Shown here: one piece after another, positions 8,504-18,600 of the stretch
Numbering within the stretch: the stretch's first letter is position 1
How the letters are laid out: every line of letters starts with the position of its first letter
Assembly: GCF_000816145.1 (NCBI RefSeq)
Contig: NZ_CP007141.1
Location: forward strand, 2,101,417-2,165,416
Direction of reading: 5' to 3'
DNA: 64,000 bases
From: Pseudothermotoga hypogea DSM 11164 = NBRC 106472
GTDB lineage: Bacteria > Thermotogota > Thermotogae > Thermotogales > DSM-5069
Position numbers and translations under genes: made by a program
The notes under the pieces: generated by a model
Databases searched by the model: none
Seen by the model: only the letters and a program-made list of their open reading frames with translations
Told to the model about the DNA's origin: nothing

Positions 8504-9034
8504 ATGAAACCAGATCTCACGGACCGGCTGAAAGAGTATCTCAAGAATCTGAATCTTCTGAAGACTGCGGACAACAGAGTACCGTGGGACGTTTATTTCA
8601 TGCGTATCTCTCACATGATCAGTGAGCGATCCACATGCTTGCACAGAAAAGTCGGTGCGCTGATCGTTAGGGAAAACAGAATCTTAGCGACCGGTTACAA
8701 TCAGCCACCTTCAGGATTCCCACACTGTGATTCCATCGGTTGTGTGAGAGATGCGTTGGCGATACCCTCTGGCAGGAACCAGGAAGTGTGTTTCGGTTTA
8801 CACGCGGAGCAGAACGCACTCATGCAGGCAGCCAAGTTTGGTATATCAACGCAAGGTGCCACCATTTACGTGACGACCAAGCCCTGTTCCGTTTGCGCCC
8901 GGCTGATCATAAACGCGGGCATTACCAGAGTGGTGTACGAACACGATTATCCAGATCCACTCACGGATTACTTCTTCAACGCGTGCCGAATCACGGTCGA
9001 CAGAATAACTGGAGGTGAAGAAGTTGAAGGTTGA
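8504..9034 (+). CDS. Deoxycytidylate (dCMP) deaminase, ComEB family
   Basis: 176 residues. Zinc-dependent deaminase that turns dCMP into dUMP for thymidylate synthesis. The zinc site is complete: HAEQNAL with H100 and the catalytic E102, and PCSVC with C128 and C131. The extra Cys/His segment PHCDSIGCVRD (about 73-83) is typical of the dCMP deaminase branch. No good ribosome site precedes the ATG, so the start is a little uncertain. First gene of a tight plus-strand operon; it overlaps the next gene. Confidence 0.9.
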   Translation: MKPDLTDRLKEYLKNLNLLKTADNRVPWDVYFMRISHMISERSTCLHRKVGALIVRENRILATGYNQPPSGFPHCDSIGCVRDALAIPSGRNQEVCFGLHAEQNALMQAAKFGISTQGATIYVTTKPCSVCARLIINAGITRVVYEHDYPDPLTDYFFNACRITVDRITGGEEVEG

Positions 9035-9845
9035 AGCCCTCTTGGATTATCTGAGAAGTGAAAGGTGGCCAACGATATGGTGTCCTGGATGTGGCAACGG
9101 CATCGTTTTGAAAGCGTTCCTGCAAGCAGTCCACGAACTCGGCCTCAGCAAAGATAAGATGGCCGCTGTCTCCGGTATAGGTTGTTCCTCGCGCGCGACG
9201 GGCTACATCGATTTCAACACGTTGCACACTCTGCACGGAAGGGCAATCGCGTTTGCGACGGGCGTGAAGTTGGCGAGGCCCGATTTTCACGTCGTCGTTC
9301 TGGGCGGTGATGGAGACATTCTCGCCATAGGAGGCAATCACTTCATTCATGCGTGCAGGAGGAACATCGATTTGACGATCATCGTTTTCAACAACATGAT
9401 ATACGGTATGACCGGAGGACAGGTTTCGCCCACGACTCCGGTCGAAAAGGTTGCATCCACCGCTCCTTTCGGTAATACAGAACCACCATTCGACACGGTG
9501 AAGGTAGCCATCGCCGCGGGTGCAACTTATGTTGCAAGGGCAACGGTGTACCACTATCCGCTCTTGGTACAGTACATAAAGCGAGCGCTGAGCCACCGTG
9601 GTACGGCGGTTGTTGAGGCCGTGACGAACTGCCACACTTATTACGGCCGGTACAACAGGATAGGCGATGCGTCTCAGATGATCGAGTACTTCAAGAAGAA
9701 CTCTGTCACGCTGGAGAGAGCCAAGAACGTGAGTGCAGAGGAGTTGAAGGACAAGATAATTATAGGAGAATTCCACGTGGAGGATAAACCGACCTTCCAC
9801 GACAGGTATAAGAAGCTTGTGGAGACCATCTCGAGAAAGGAGTGA
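9024..9845 (+). CDS. 2-oxoacid:ferredoxin oxidoreductase, beta subunit
   Basis: 273 residues. Thiamine-pyrophosphate subunit of a 2-oxoacid (2-oxoglutarate-type) ferredoxin oxidoreductase, which decarboxylates a 2-oxoacid to acyl-CoA and passes electrons to ferredoxin. Seen: WCPGCGNG with C20 and C23 at the N-terminus, and the TPP/Mg loop GGDGDILAIGGNHF followed by FNNMIYGMTGGQ. The TTG at 9024 has GGAGG eight bases upstream; a GTG at 9015 overlaps that site and is less likely. The gene overlaps the deaminase gene by 11 bases. The gamma subunit follows after 4 bases, but no alpha subunit is nearby. Confidence 0.9.
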   Translation: MKVEALLDYLRSERWPTIWCPGCGNGIVLKAFLQAVHELGLSKDKMAAVSGIGCSSRATGYIDFNTLHTLHGRAIAFATGVKLARPDFHVVVLGGDGDILAIGGNHFIHACRRNIDLTIIVFNNMIYGMTGGQVSPTTPVEKVASTAPFGNTEPPFDTVKVAIAAGATYVARATVYHYPLLVQYIKRALSHRGTAVVEAVTNCHTYYGRYNRIGDASQMIEYFKKNSVTLERAKNVSAEELKDKIIIGEFHVEDKPTFHDRYKKLVETISRKE

Positions 9846-9849
9846 AACC

Positions 9850-10452
9850 ATGGCGCTGTCGGAACCTATCGCAGTCAGAGTGGCAGGAAGTGGTGGACAG
9901 GGAAGTGTCTTGGCTGGAAGGATACTCGCGCAGGCTGCTGTCTTCGACGGCAAGTACGTCGTTCAGACTCAGCTGTACGGTGCGCAGGTGCGTGGAGGTA
10001 TAAGCCACTGCGACGTGCTCATAGACGATAACTGGATCGATTTTCCGGAGGCAACACAGTTCGACGTGATGTACTTAATGCATCCTGATGTTGTCAGGAC
10101 TTACTACAAGTTACTCAGGGTCAACGGCGTTCTGCTCCTCGATTACACCTACCTTCAGAACATGCCCCAGAAAATCTTTACGCTGACGAAGAAAGTGATA
10201 GCACTACCACTGGAAAGGATGGCCATAGATAAGTTCAAAACCCCCATCGTTTCGAACATGATAGGTCTGGGCGCGTTGGTCAAGGCAACGCGATTGGTGA
10301 GCATAGAATCGTTGCGCAAAGCTGTTGAAGAAACTGTCTCGGAAAGGTACGTAAAGATGAACATCGAGGCGATCGAATATGGATACGAATCTGTCACGAA
10401 AGAGTACAGGATCAGATCCGAGCAAAAGGTTAGAACGCTCGGTTTTGAGTGA
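9850..10452 (+). CDS. 2-oxoacid:ferredoxin oxidoreductase, gamma subunit
   Basis: 200 residues, start ATG with AAAGGAG just upstream. N-terminal signature VRVAGSGGQGSVLAGRILAQA is the classic start of the POR/KOR gamma domain. The segment YGAQVRGGISHCDVLI is also diagnostic. Partner of the beta subunit 4 bases upstream. The alpha subunit that would complete a KorABC-type enzyme is not in this window. Confidence 0.9.
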   Translation: MALSEPIAVRVAGSGGQGSVLAGRILAQAAVFDGKYVVQTQLYGAQVRGGISHCDVLIDDNWIDFPEATQFDVMYLMHPDVVRTYYKLLRVNGVLLLDYTYLQNMPQKIFTLTKKVIALPLERMAIDKFKTPIVSNMIGLGALVKATRLVSIESLRKAVEETVSERYVKMNIEAIEYGYESVTKEYRIRSEQKVRTLGFE

Positions 10453-10897
10453 AACTCTGTCTTCGTTCATTCACGCAGTAGAAGGGTTCAGCGAAGCGAT
10501 CGGGAAAGAACGGAACTTGAAGTTACATTTCGCAATCGGTTCATTTGTGCTGCTGATCTCTTACGTTCTCGAGCTCACAGCGAACGAATTGCTCTGGCTC
10601 ATTTTCGCAGTTTTCTCAGTGATCGGTATGGAATTGCTCAACACGCTCGTCGAATCCATCATGGACCTGTACGAGATCAAGCCGCACCCGACGGTGAAAT
10701 TCGTGAAAGACGTGGCGGCGGGCATAGTTTTGTGGTATTCTCTTTTTGCGGTGGTCGTTGGCGTGATCGTTCTGGGTAGAGCCATGTTTGGTTGGAGCCA
10801 ATCTGTAGGTAAACTAATCGCTCTGATTTTTGTTCTGCTCTTTCCAACAGTTTCTTTGATTTGGAGGGTCGTAAGTTCATGGCGCAAACGAAGATAA
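10379..10897 (+). CDS. dgkA: Diacylglycerol/undecaprenol kinase (DgkA family)
   Basis: Integral membrane lipid kinase. The family signature is plain: GFSEAIGKERNLKLHF, then IGMELLNTLVESIMDLYEIK, then VKFVKDVAAGIVL. Three DgkA-type helices (about 50-70, 75-95, 118-140) are followed by an extra helix near the C-terminus. Gram-positive-type relatives phosphorylate undecaprenol, gram-negative ones diacylglycerol; I cannot decide which. The ATG at 10379 has GAGG upstream but overlaps korC by 74 bases; a TTG at 10445 (150 residues) would overlap by only 8 and may be the true start. The 3' end overlaps the cheB start. Confidence 0.85.
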   Translation: MDTNLSRKSTGSDPSKRLERSVLSETLSSFIHAVEGFSEAIGKERNLKLHFAIGSFVLLISYVLELTANELLWLIFAVFSVIGMELLNTLVESIMDLYEIKPHPTVKFVKDVAAGIVLWYSLFAVVVGVIVLGRAMFGWSQSVGKLIALIFVLLFPTVSLIWRVVSSWRKRR

Positions 10898-11919
10898 GGG
10901 TCGTCGTCGTGGATGATTCGGCGTTCATGAGGATGGTTTTGAAGGACATCATCGACTCACAACCGGACATGCAGGTGGTTGGAGTAGCGAAAGATGGGCT
11001 CGAAGCGTTGCAGCTGATCGAGGAGAAGAAACCTGACGTCGTCACGCTGGATGTCGAAATGCCCAGAATGAACGGAATCGAGGTGCTGAAGAGAATTGCG
11101 CAGAGATATCCCGTCAGAGTGATCATGGTCAGCAGTCTGACGGAAGAAGGTGCCGATATCACGATAACGGCTCTCACACTGGGTGCCGTCGATTTCCTCA
11201 CGAAGCCTTCAGGTTCGATCTCTCTCACCTTCAGAGAGGTAGCAGACACGCTGGTCAGCAAAATCAGGAACGCGATGCTCGTTGATCCGAAGAGTGTTCT
11301 CACAAAGAAGATCGCCAGACCCACGGTAGCGAGAATCAAGATGCCTCTGCTGGGCAACAAAGCGGTGGTCATAGGTGCTTCGACTGGGGGACCAAGATCA
11401 CTTGATGTGATCGTACCCGCGTTGCCTGAAGATTTTCCTGCACCTATCTTTCTGGTACAACACATGCCGCCGGTGTTCACGAAATCACTCGCCATGAGGT
11501 TGAACTCCATTTCCAAGGTGCGCGTGAAAGAAGCCGAAGATGGCGAGCCCGTGAACAAAGGAACTGTCTACGTGGCGCCCGGTGATTTCCACCTCGGTGT
11601 TCGAACGATGAATTCAACAGTTCAGCTTTATCTGGATAGATCAGATAAGATCAACAACGTAAGGCCCGCTGTGGATTTCACGCTGACGAAAGTCGCAGAA
11701 ATCTACAAAAGCAACACCATTGCGGTCATACTGACTGGAATGGGAAGGGATGGCACCAAGGGTGCTTTCATGGTAAAGTACTATGGTGGGAAAGTCATCG
11801 CGGAGCACGAATCCACGTGTGTGGTTTATGGAATGCCAAAGGCTGTTGTGGAGGAAGGATACGCCGATTACATACTTCCTGCTGACAAGATAGCTGAAAA
11901 GTTGGTCGAGTTGGTTTGA
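10879..11919 (+). CDS. cheB: Chemotaxis protein-glutamate methylesterase/deamidase
   Basis: 346 residues from the ATG with GGAGGG ten bases ahead. Receiver domain at 1-120 with D12-D13 and phospho-acceptor D58 (TLDVEMPRMNG). The methylesterase domain begins at about 160: the catalytic serine is in VIGASTGGPRS, the histidine in VQHMPPVFT, the aspartate in GMGRDGTKG. It removes methyl groups from chemoreceptors, and so resets sensitivity. Odd place: no other che gene is near, and it ends an operon with metabolic genes. Confidence 0.95.
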   Translation: MAQTKIRVVVVDDSAFMRMVLKDIIDSQPDMQVVGVAKDGLEALQLIEEKKPDVVTLDVEMPRMNGIEVLKRIAQRYPVRVIMVSSLTEEGADITITALTLGAVDFLTKPSGSISLTFREVADTLVSKIRNAMLVDPKSVLTKKIARPTVARIKMPLLGNKAVVIGASTGGPRSLDVIVPALPEDFPAPIFLVQHMPPVFTKSLAMRLNSISKVRVKEAEDGEPVNKGTVYVAPGDFHLGVRTMNSTVQLYLDRSDKINNVRPAVDFTLTKVAEIYKSNTIAVILTGMGRDGTKGAFMVKYYGGKVIAEHESTCVVYGMPKAVVEEGYADYILPADKIAEKLVELV

Positions 11920-11940
11920 AGAGGGGTCAGTTGGTATAAT
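11911..11940 (+). promoter_or_regulatory. Promoter of the LysM-M23 peptidase gene
   Basis: TATAAT at 11935-11940 preceded by TTGG, giving an extended -10 (TG-G-TATAAT). A TTGGTT at 11911-11916 stands 18 bases upstream as a possible -35. It overlaps the last codons of cheB, so the peptidase gene can be transcribed on its own. Confidence 0.6.
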
Positions 11941-11966
11941 TATAAAAAGACAGAGGGGAGATGGGC

Positions 11967-12794
11967 GTGCGAAGGATTCTGTGTCTCTTGCTTATAGTGT
12001 TTCTCCTCACCGTTGTACTTGGGGGGTATTTGACGGTAACATATATCGTACAACAGGGTGATACGCTTTATGACATCGCGCGCAAGTTCAACGTTTCTCC
12101 CTCGACGATTCTGGATTGGAACGGCATAAACCCCTTGAGGCTTTCTCCCGGCCAGAGGCTGCTGATACCGCAACCCGAGGGATTGATCTACACTGTGAGG
12201 AAAGGCGATACCCTCTATTCCATAGCGAAGTCCTTCTTCACCACCGTTTCGGATATAAAGACAGCGAACGATCTGAGATCAGACAGCATCACCGTCGGTC
12301 AAAAGCTTTTCATCCCGATCAGTTGTATTGGAAAAGCTTTCAACGTCGAAAAAGGTTACATATGGCCGACTTACGGCGTGATATCCTCTCCATTCGGCTG
12401 GCGAAGACATCCCATAACCAAGCAGATGTCCTTCCACTCGGGTATAGACATTGCGGCACCTGAGGGTACGCCCGTCTTTGCCTCTGCACCCGGTACGGTG
12501 ATCTTCGCTGGTGAAAAGTCAGGCTATGGGTTACTCGTGGAAGTGAAGGGTTCGAAAGAGATCTTCAGATACGCTCATCTATCCAAGATAACGGTGTACG
12601 TTGGACAGAGGGTCGACAGAGGCACATTGATCGGGCGTGTGGGCAGCACGGGTGTGAGTACGGGGCCACACCTTCACTTCGAAATCGAGGTTTTGGCAAA
12701 GGGAGAGGTCGTGAATCCCCTTGCCTATCTGCCTTCCTCGACGAAAGTTTATGTACTGAGAGAAAGCGCCGAAGAGGGTATGGGCGGTCAGTAA
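11967..12794 (+). CDS. Secreted LysM-LysM-M23 cell wall peptidase
   Basis: 275 residues from the GTG at 11967, six bases after GAGGGGAG; the ATG at 11961 touches that site and is less likely. Signal peptide or anchor (RRILCLLLIVFLLTVVLGG). LysM repeat 1 starts at YIVQQGDTLYDIARKF and repeat 2 at YTVRKGDTLYSIAKSF; both bind peptidoglycan. The C-terminal M23 domain has FHSGIDIAAPEGTPV (H and D zinc ligands) and the HLHFE motif, so the zinc site is complete and the enzyme is probably active, or acts as an envelope hydrolase activator. It converges with the hydrolase gene two bases away. Confidence 0.92.
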   Translation: MRRILCLLLIVFLLTVVLGGYLTVTYIVQQGDTLYDIARKFNVSPSTILDWNGINPLRLSPGQRLLIPQPEGLIYTVRKGDTLYSIAKSFFTTVSDIKTANDLRSDSITVGQKLFIPISCIGKAFNVEKGYIWPTYGVISSPFGWRRHPITKQMSFHSGIDIAAPEGTPVFASAPGTVIFAGEKSGYGLLVEVKGSKEIFRYAHLSKITVYVGQRVDRGTLIGRVGSTGVSTGPHLHFEIEVLAKGEVVNPLAYLPSSTKVYVLRESAEEGMGGQ

Positions 12795-12796
12795 GA

Positions 12797-13549
12797 TCAA
12801 CGGTGTGAATTTAGCCAGCTTAGAAGATCCAGTTTAAATACTTCGGCGTTGTAGCTGTCTTCGAACAGCTCGTGGTAAGATCCTTGGTACACTTTGAGAA
12901 CCCGGTCCTTCACCGTGAGGTTTTCGAAGAACTGCCTCGCCCCGGTTGGAAGCGTCACTCTATCCTCACTACCTACAGCAACGAAGGTTGGAACCTTTAT
13001 CCTGTGAGCTTCTTTCAAAGCCATCTGACTGTGTTTGAAAAGGTCTGCTGCAAGTCTTGCAGAAATTCTCCTGTGGACCAATGGGTCCGCCACGTACTTT
13101 TGAACTGCCTCTGGATTGGTGGAAAGATCGTTCGGGTTTATCCCGTTGTCGAAGGTCAACGCCGGTGCCAAGATCGAAAAGATTGAAGCAACTGTTCTCA
13201 AAGCTATGTTGCTGTTAGGAAGATGCAGTGCGGGTGAGGTGACTATTAGACCCTTCACGTTGTTCCTCAATTCTACGTATCGGATCGCGATGAGCCCGCC
13301 CAGGCTGTGACCCATGAGGAAACAGCCAGGATGACGAGAGACCAGCTCGTCGATGATGTTGAAGATTTCCGAAAAACTCGCATGGCCACGCTTTCCCTCG
13401 CTCTCTCCGTGACCCGGCAAGTCAAAGAGGGTCACTCCGAACCGTGGAATGAGCAAATCGACAAGCCATTGATAACGTTTCGCATGCTCACCGAGACCGT
13501 GCACCAAAATCACGTGCCCTTCATTTCCTTGAAACTCTTTTATCCACAC
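12797..13549 (-). CDS. Alpha/beta hydrolase, monoacylglycerol-lipase-like
   Basis: 250 residues. Complete catalytic set: oxyanion region HGLGEHAKRY, nucleophile elbow GHSLGG, acid in SEDRVTLP, histidine in SYHELFED. The HGLGEH pattern and length place it with monoacylglycerol lipases/lysophospholipases. It has no signal peptide, so it is cytoplasmic. GTG start overlapping the rnr 3' end by 29 bases. It is the last gene of the 11-gene minus-strand run, and no terminator separates it from the convergent peptidase gene. Confidence 0.85.
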   Translation of the reverse strand: MWIKEFQGNEGHVILVHGLGEHAKRYQWLVDLLIPRFGVTLFDLPGHGESEGKRGHASFSEIFNIIDELVSRHPGCFLMGHSLGGLIAIRYVELRNNVKGLIVTSPALHLPNSNIALRTVASIFSILAPALTFDNGINPNDLSTNPEAVQKYVADPLVHRRISARLAADLFKHSQMALKEAHRIKVPTFVAVGSEDRVTLPTGARQFFENLTVKDRVLKVYQGSYHELFEDSYNAEVFKLDLLSWLNSHR

Positions 13550-15683
13550 GTTCCTCTTCCCCCACCAGCTCGAAGTCTATCTCCCCAGCGATCTTGTCCG
13601 CACGCAGGACCCTGACTTTGAGTGTGTCACCTATTTTGAAGATTCTTCCCGTTCGTTCTCCCACGAGTATGTTTTTTCGCTCATCGTAAAAGTAGTAATC
13701 ATCGAGCGTTGAGATATGAACAAGCCCAGAGATGAGCTTGTCTGGTATTTCAACAAACAAACCGAAGCGCGTGACGTTCGTCACGACTGCGTCAAAAATC
13801 TTGTCCATGTGCCTGCTTATGTACTCCACCTTTTTCATTGCCAAAAGGTCCCATTCAGCTTCGTCCGCGATCCTTTCTCGCTTGCTGCAGTGCTGGGCTA
13901 TCTTCGGCAAGAGCTTCGAATAGATCTCGATCTGTTTTTCCGTGAACCTATTCCCCTGCCTGAGATAAAGTTTCAACAGACGGTGAACGACCAAATCGGG
14001 GTACCTCCTGATCGGCGAGGTGAAGTGTGTGTACGCATAAGAAGCAAGTCCAAAGTGTCCTATGTTCGTGAAGGAGTACATCGCACGCTTCATGGACCTG
14101 ACCATCAACTTCTCGACGCTGGAGCGCAGTGGATGATCCCTGACCAACTCGAGCACCTTCTGCAGAATGCTCGGATGCATTGTCTTTGGAAATTTCACCT
14201 TCAGTCCGAGTGCCTCCACGTACTCCTTCAGCTGGAGAATGGTCTCCGGATCCGGCTCTTCGTGAACCCTGTAGACAAAAGGAAGCCCGGCATTGTGAAA
14301 GATCTCGGCAACCGTCTCGTTCGCCCTTATCATGAACTCTTCAATCAATATTTCAGCAGGTCCGCGCTTCCTCGGCACGATGTCCACAACCTGCCCTTTA
14401 TCATCCATCACTACCTCAACTTCTCCACCCTCTATGTCCGTTATGGCACCCCGTTTCTGGCGAGCCTGCCTCAAGATCAAGGAAAGTTCGTGCATCATTT
14501 TCAATGAATCGGTAATCTGTTTTCCAAGAGCGCGCTCAATCGTTTGGTCACCCTCGAGCAACCTGTTCACAATGGTGTAAGTCAGTCTCTTTTTGCTCCT
14601 TATGACACTCGGTGCGACATCGAAATCGAGCACTCGTCCTTCTTCGTCTATGATCATCTCGACGGTGAAGGTGAGCCTATCCTTGTCTTCCATCAGGCTG
14701 CACAGATTGTTGGACAGTTTGAAGGGCAACATCGGAACAACCGTGTCGAGCAGATACACGCTTGTTCCCCTACGATACGCTTCTTTGTCAAGAGCCGTAT
14801 TTTCCTTCACGTAATGGGAAACATCGGCGATATGGACCCCAAGCAGGTATTTCCCCTTGGGGAGTTTCTTTATCGACACGGCATCGTCAAAATCTTTGGC
14901 ATCCTCACCGTCTATCGTGAAGACGATCTCGTCTCTGAGATCCATCCTGCCATCGATGTCTTCTTGTCTCACATCGTCGGGGAGTTGTTCCAGCTCGGCG
15001 AGCACTTCGTCGGGGAATCGGTCCGTAAGATCGTACTTCGCCATCACGGCAGGTACGTCGGTCTTCGGATCGTCCACGTTACCGAGAACGGTCTCAATAC
15101 AAGCCTCCGGATCTTTGCCCTTCCTTGGCCACTTCGTGATCCTCGCGATGACACGCTGATGGGGTTTTGCGCCGTTTATGCATTCAATGGGAACGTAAAA
15201 GTCATAGATTATTTTTGGATCATCTGGGATAACAAAACCACGAGTTCTTCTCACTTCGAAGACGCCCACGATCTTTTCCTTACCACGTTTCAAAACGCGC
15301 GTGACCTTCCCCATGGGCAGGTTCCGCCATTTACCCACGATCTCTATCAAAACTTTGTCACCATGCATGGCGCTGGATGTGAATTCAACCGGTACCGCGA
15401 TCTCTTGCCCCTGATCGGTGGTGACGAAGGCGATGGTGCCCCTTCTGGAAAATTCGATGGTGCCAGCCACCAGGTTGCTCGACTCTGCCGAATGATAATA
15501 CCCTTTTCCGTCCCTGATCAATTGCCCTTCCTCGAGCAGTTGCCTGATCGCATCCCTCACCATACGTTTTTCATCTTTTGCTTTCACCTTGAGTGCCTTG
15601 TAGATGGCCTTCAACGTGTACTTGCTGTCTGCTTCGAAGAGCGACAGGATTTCTCTCTTCAGATCATCTATAGACCGTGACAC
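13521..15683 (-). CDS. rnr: Ribonuclease R (RNB-family 3'-5' exoribonuclease)
   Basis: 720 residues. Order: winged helix (about 1-65), cold-shock/OB domains, the RNB catalytic domain with TIDGEDAKDFDDAV (the metal-binding aspartates), and a C-terminal S1 domain (about 630-710). It degrades structured RNA processively. The GTG at 15683 lies eight bases after AAAGGGG, and its product begins VSRSIDDLKREI. An in-frame ATG further upstream lies deep in the preceding gene. It overlaps the GGDEF gene by 20 bases. It shares an operon with nrnA, another RNA-turnover enzyme. Confidence 0.94.
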   Translation of the reverse strand: MSRSIDDLKREILSLFEADSKYTLKAIYKALKVKAKDEKRMVRDAIRQLLEEGQLIRDGKGYYHSAESSNLVAGTIEFSRRGTIAFVTTDQGQEIAVPVEFTSSAMHGDKVLIEIVGKWRNLPMGKVTRVLKRGKEKIVGVFEVRRTRGFVIPDDPKIIYDFYVPIECINGAKPHQRVIARITKWPRKGKDPEACIETVLGNVDDPKTDVPAVMAKYDLTDRFPDEVLAELEQLPDDVRQEDIDGRMDLRDEIVFTIDGEDAKDFDDAVSIKKLPKGKYLLGVHIADVSHYVKENTALDKEAYRRGTSVYLLDTVVPMLPFKLSNNLCSLMEDKDRLTFTVEMIIDEEGRVLDFDVAPSVIRSKKRLTYTIVNRLLEGDQTIERALGKQITDSLKMMHELSLILRQARQKRGAITDIEGGEVEVVMDDKGQVVDIVPRKRGPAEILIEEFMIRANETVAEIFHNAGLPFVYRVHEEPDPETILQLKEYVEALGLKVKFPKTMHPSILQKVLELVRDHPLRSSVEKLMVRSMKRAMYSFTNIGHFGLASYAYTHFTSPIRRYPDLVVHRLLKLYLRQGNRFTEKQIEIYSKLLPKIAQHCSKRERIADEAEWDLLAMKKVEYISRHMDKIFDAVVTNVTRFGLFVEIPDKLISGLVHISTLDDYYFYDERKNILVGERTGRIFKIGDTLKVRVLRADKIAGEIDFELVGEEERVDKRVSRK

Positions 15684-18600
15684 AAGCTTTACCCCTTTCT
15701 TTCGAGATGTACATAGCTTTGTCAGCGAGGCTGACGAGCTCGTCGGGTTCGAACACATCATCTTCCGGATAACCCGCCACACCGAAACTCATGGTGATTC
15801 TGAAATCGAACGGGTTCATCGCTATCATACCGTGCAGTATCTTTTGACAGACCAAAGCCGCACTCTCTTTGTCAGTGTTGGGCAGTATCAAAATGAATTC
15901 TTCTCCTCCATAGCGACCCACTATGTCGGTCGTACGCGTGTAAGTTCTCATCACAGATGAGATGAATTTCAGAACCTCATCTCCGATCTTGTGACCGTAA
16001 GTGTCGTTCACCTTCTTGAAATCGTCTATGTCGGCCATGACCACCGAGAAGCTACCGCTGTACCTCTTGGCTCTCTCGAACTCCTCACGCAGTCTTTGAA
16101 GAAAGTACCATCTGGTGTAAAGGCCCGTTAGAGGATCGGTTATGCTACGTCTGTAAGAGAGTGCGTTCTTCAGAATGTGCGTTGAGATATCCTGCAAGTT
16201 CAAAACGATCCTCATCAGGTTCTCACCCTGAATCCTGTTGACGTACAGCGACTTGTTCGCCAGATACAGGCTCAATCTGTAATTGTGATCAAGTTGTATT
16301 GTGTGATAGACCTCGAACGGTTCATAAGACGCAGCCGGGTTCTTTGGAATATCCTTCACGTTGAATTGCGAAAGCTCAACAATCCTTCCAGAACCATCGG
16401 TCAAAATCAACGCCGCCGAGTTCACAGGTAGAACGTTCATCATTCTGGAGAGCAAAAAATCCAAGATGGACTTCAAATCGTCTTGAATATCCGCGACCTT
16501 GAGCGTGTCAAACGCGTATTGCGTGACGGCATAGCTGTCCACAAAACTTCTCACCAAAGATCTCAGATCGCCAAGCTTCACTTTGATATCTTCTTCTTTC
16601 ACAGAACCCATCTCGAGCGTTCGCATGAGTCTACTCATTTCTGATTCCACGCCGAGTCTGTTTTCGAGCCAATCGGCTGCGGCATCGAAGCTGTGAGTCC
16701 TGTAAATTGTGGTCGCTCTCTCTGCGTAGTTCAGAGCGAGCAAATCTTCCCCCAACGTTTTATAGGCCAGAGCCAGAGATTCGAGCACTTGAGCGAGTGA
16801 AAGAAATGCACCAGACTTTATCGCTTCCTTCTCAAGCCTCTCGGCAAAGCTGAAGAAAGAGTCTCTGTCGAGAACTGCGATCTTCGCTCCAAACACTTGG
16901 TAAGCTTCTTCCATCCAATAGAGATGATCTTTGCTCAAAAACTTTTTCCACGATCTTAACAATTCTTCATCATTCTCAGCAAGTAAAAGATCCCTGAATT
17001 CAACGAACAATGGATTGTTCAAAGCGGGATTGTCTATGTTCTCCTTCAAAATTTTTCTTGCTTCATCGATGTTTCCACAGATCGCATGTGCTGCAACCAT
17101 CGCCCTTAGCCCTCGTTCTTCTATGCCGAGTGACTTCTCTATGGACCTTTCTTTTTCGAGATCCTCCAAAGCTTCTTCCAATTGTTTGTTGTACGTGTGG
17201 TACTGCGCTTCCACGAAGTACGTGTAAGCCTCGGTCACACCGTTCGCAACCATCCTTGCAAACTCCCTGAGTTGGTACATCGCACTGAACATCTTCTCGA
17301 TTTCGCCTCTGTACAGGTTGGTCCACATCATGTTACTAAGCGCGGTCATCAAAAGATCCTGAGAACCTATCTTGTTGGCGATTTCAACAACCTGTGAAAA
17401 GAGTCTCTGCGCTTCAGGCGTGGCCGTCAAACGCGTTCCAAGCAATAGTAGCGTGTCCGCCAGAACATCGTAGAAAGGTCCTTCTTCGGCGAGAGATCTG
17501 GCGGTATTGAGCAAATCCAGACTGCGCATCGATTCGATGCCCCTGGCACGAGCGAGAACGTTCAGGGTGGAAGCTTTCAATTTTTTGTGCAGTGGTAGAT
17601 CCAGCAAGTTAGAAACAAGCAATGAAAGCTTTTTGATGAGTTCTTGATCGACTCTCTCGCCCGAGCGGAGAATTCTTCGAGCTCTGTAAATGAGTCTGGA
17701 CAGTTCAGAGTAAGAAGCTCTGCCTGAAAAATCGATCTCTTTTTCGAGTTCAGAAGCTTCTCTTACTTCACCCGCTATGACGAGTGCAGCGTATCTGAAG
17801 AAAGCGAATTTTTCCTTCTTTTCAAGTTCTTTCGCGAAGAGCTTCAGACTGTTCGACTGTCCCTTGATGCCCAACGCTTTGAACTTCAAACTCACCAAAG
17901 CGTAACTTTCTCTATCTCGCATCAACTGCTGAGCCTGAGCAAGGTAATCGAGCGCCGCCGAGATGTCCCCGTACGAAGAGATCTCCCTTCGAGCCGCCAG
18001 AAGGTACATGGCTGCCGCAGAAATGGTCTTGCCCAACATTCTGAGATGCCAAGCCCTTTTCTCCCGGTCAGAGACCTTCGCGGCCAGGAAACTGTGCGCT
18101 TGGTTCCGAATCGATGGTGAGACACTGTCGTAGAACGAACGCCAGATCTCTGGCAAAGTGAACCTGAAACGTTCGTTCTCGTAGTAGATCAAACCATCTT
18201 TCATCAACGTTCGTAGCGAGTCGTTCAACTCCTCTCTCTTCAAATCGAGCGCCTCACAGAGTATCTGGACTTCCTCGGGAGAGAACTTCTCTCCACACAG
18301 GCTCAACAAAGCCTCGTTCAAAGACATGTATTTCTCCAGGGACAATTCCAACACACCACTCATGTCGCTCTCGAGGAATGTTTTGTCTACTTGAAGATTC
18401 CCTTCTGAAAAGCTCAATTTATTCTCCTTAGCCAAGATCTTGAGCACCTCTGCGATCTTTCCAGCCAGACCCTGTGTGACCGTGTACAACCAGCGAAGGA
18501 ACTCACCGGGTATCCTATCTTCACCGATGGCAAGTGATTGGCTGATCAACCTTTTGGTCTCTTCGAAACTCAGCGGGCCCACTCCTGTCTTCAGATCAAC

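Noticed and set aside
8991..9953. 320-codon minus-strand frame over the oxidoreductase beta subunit
   Set aside because: Antisense to korB; composition is unlike a real protein, and no ribosome site is seen.
14544..15680. 378-codon plus-strand frame inside rnr
   Set aside because: Antisense to the RNase R catalytic domain; no known domain, high His/Phe content.
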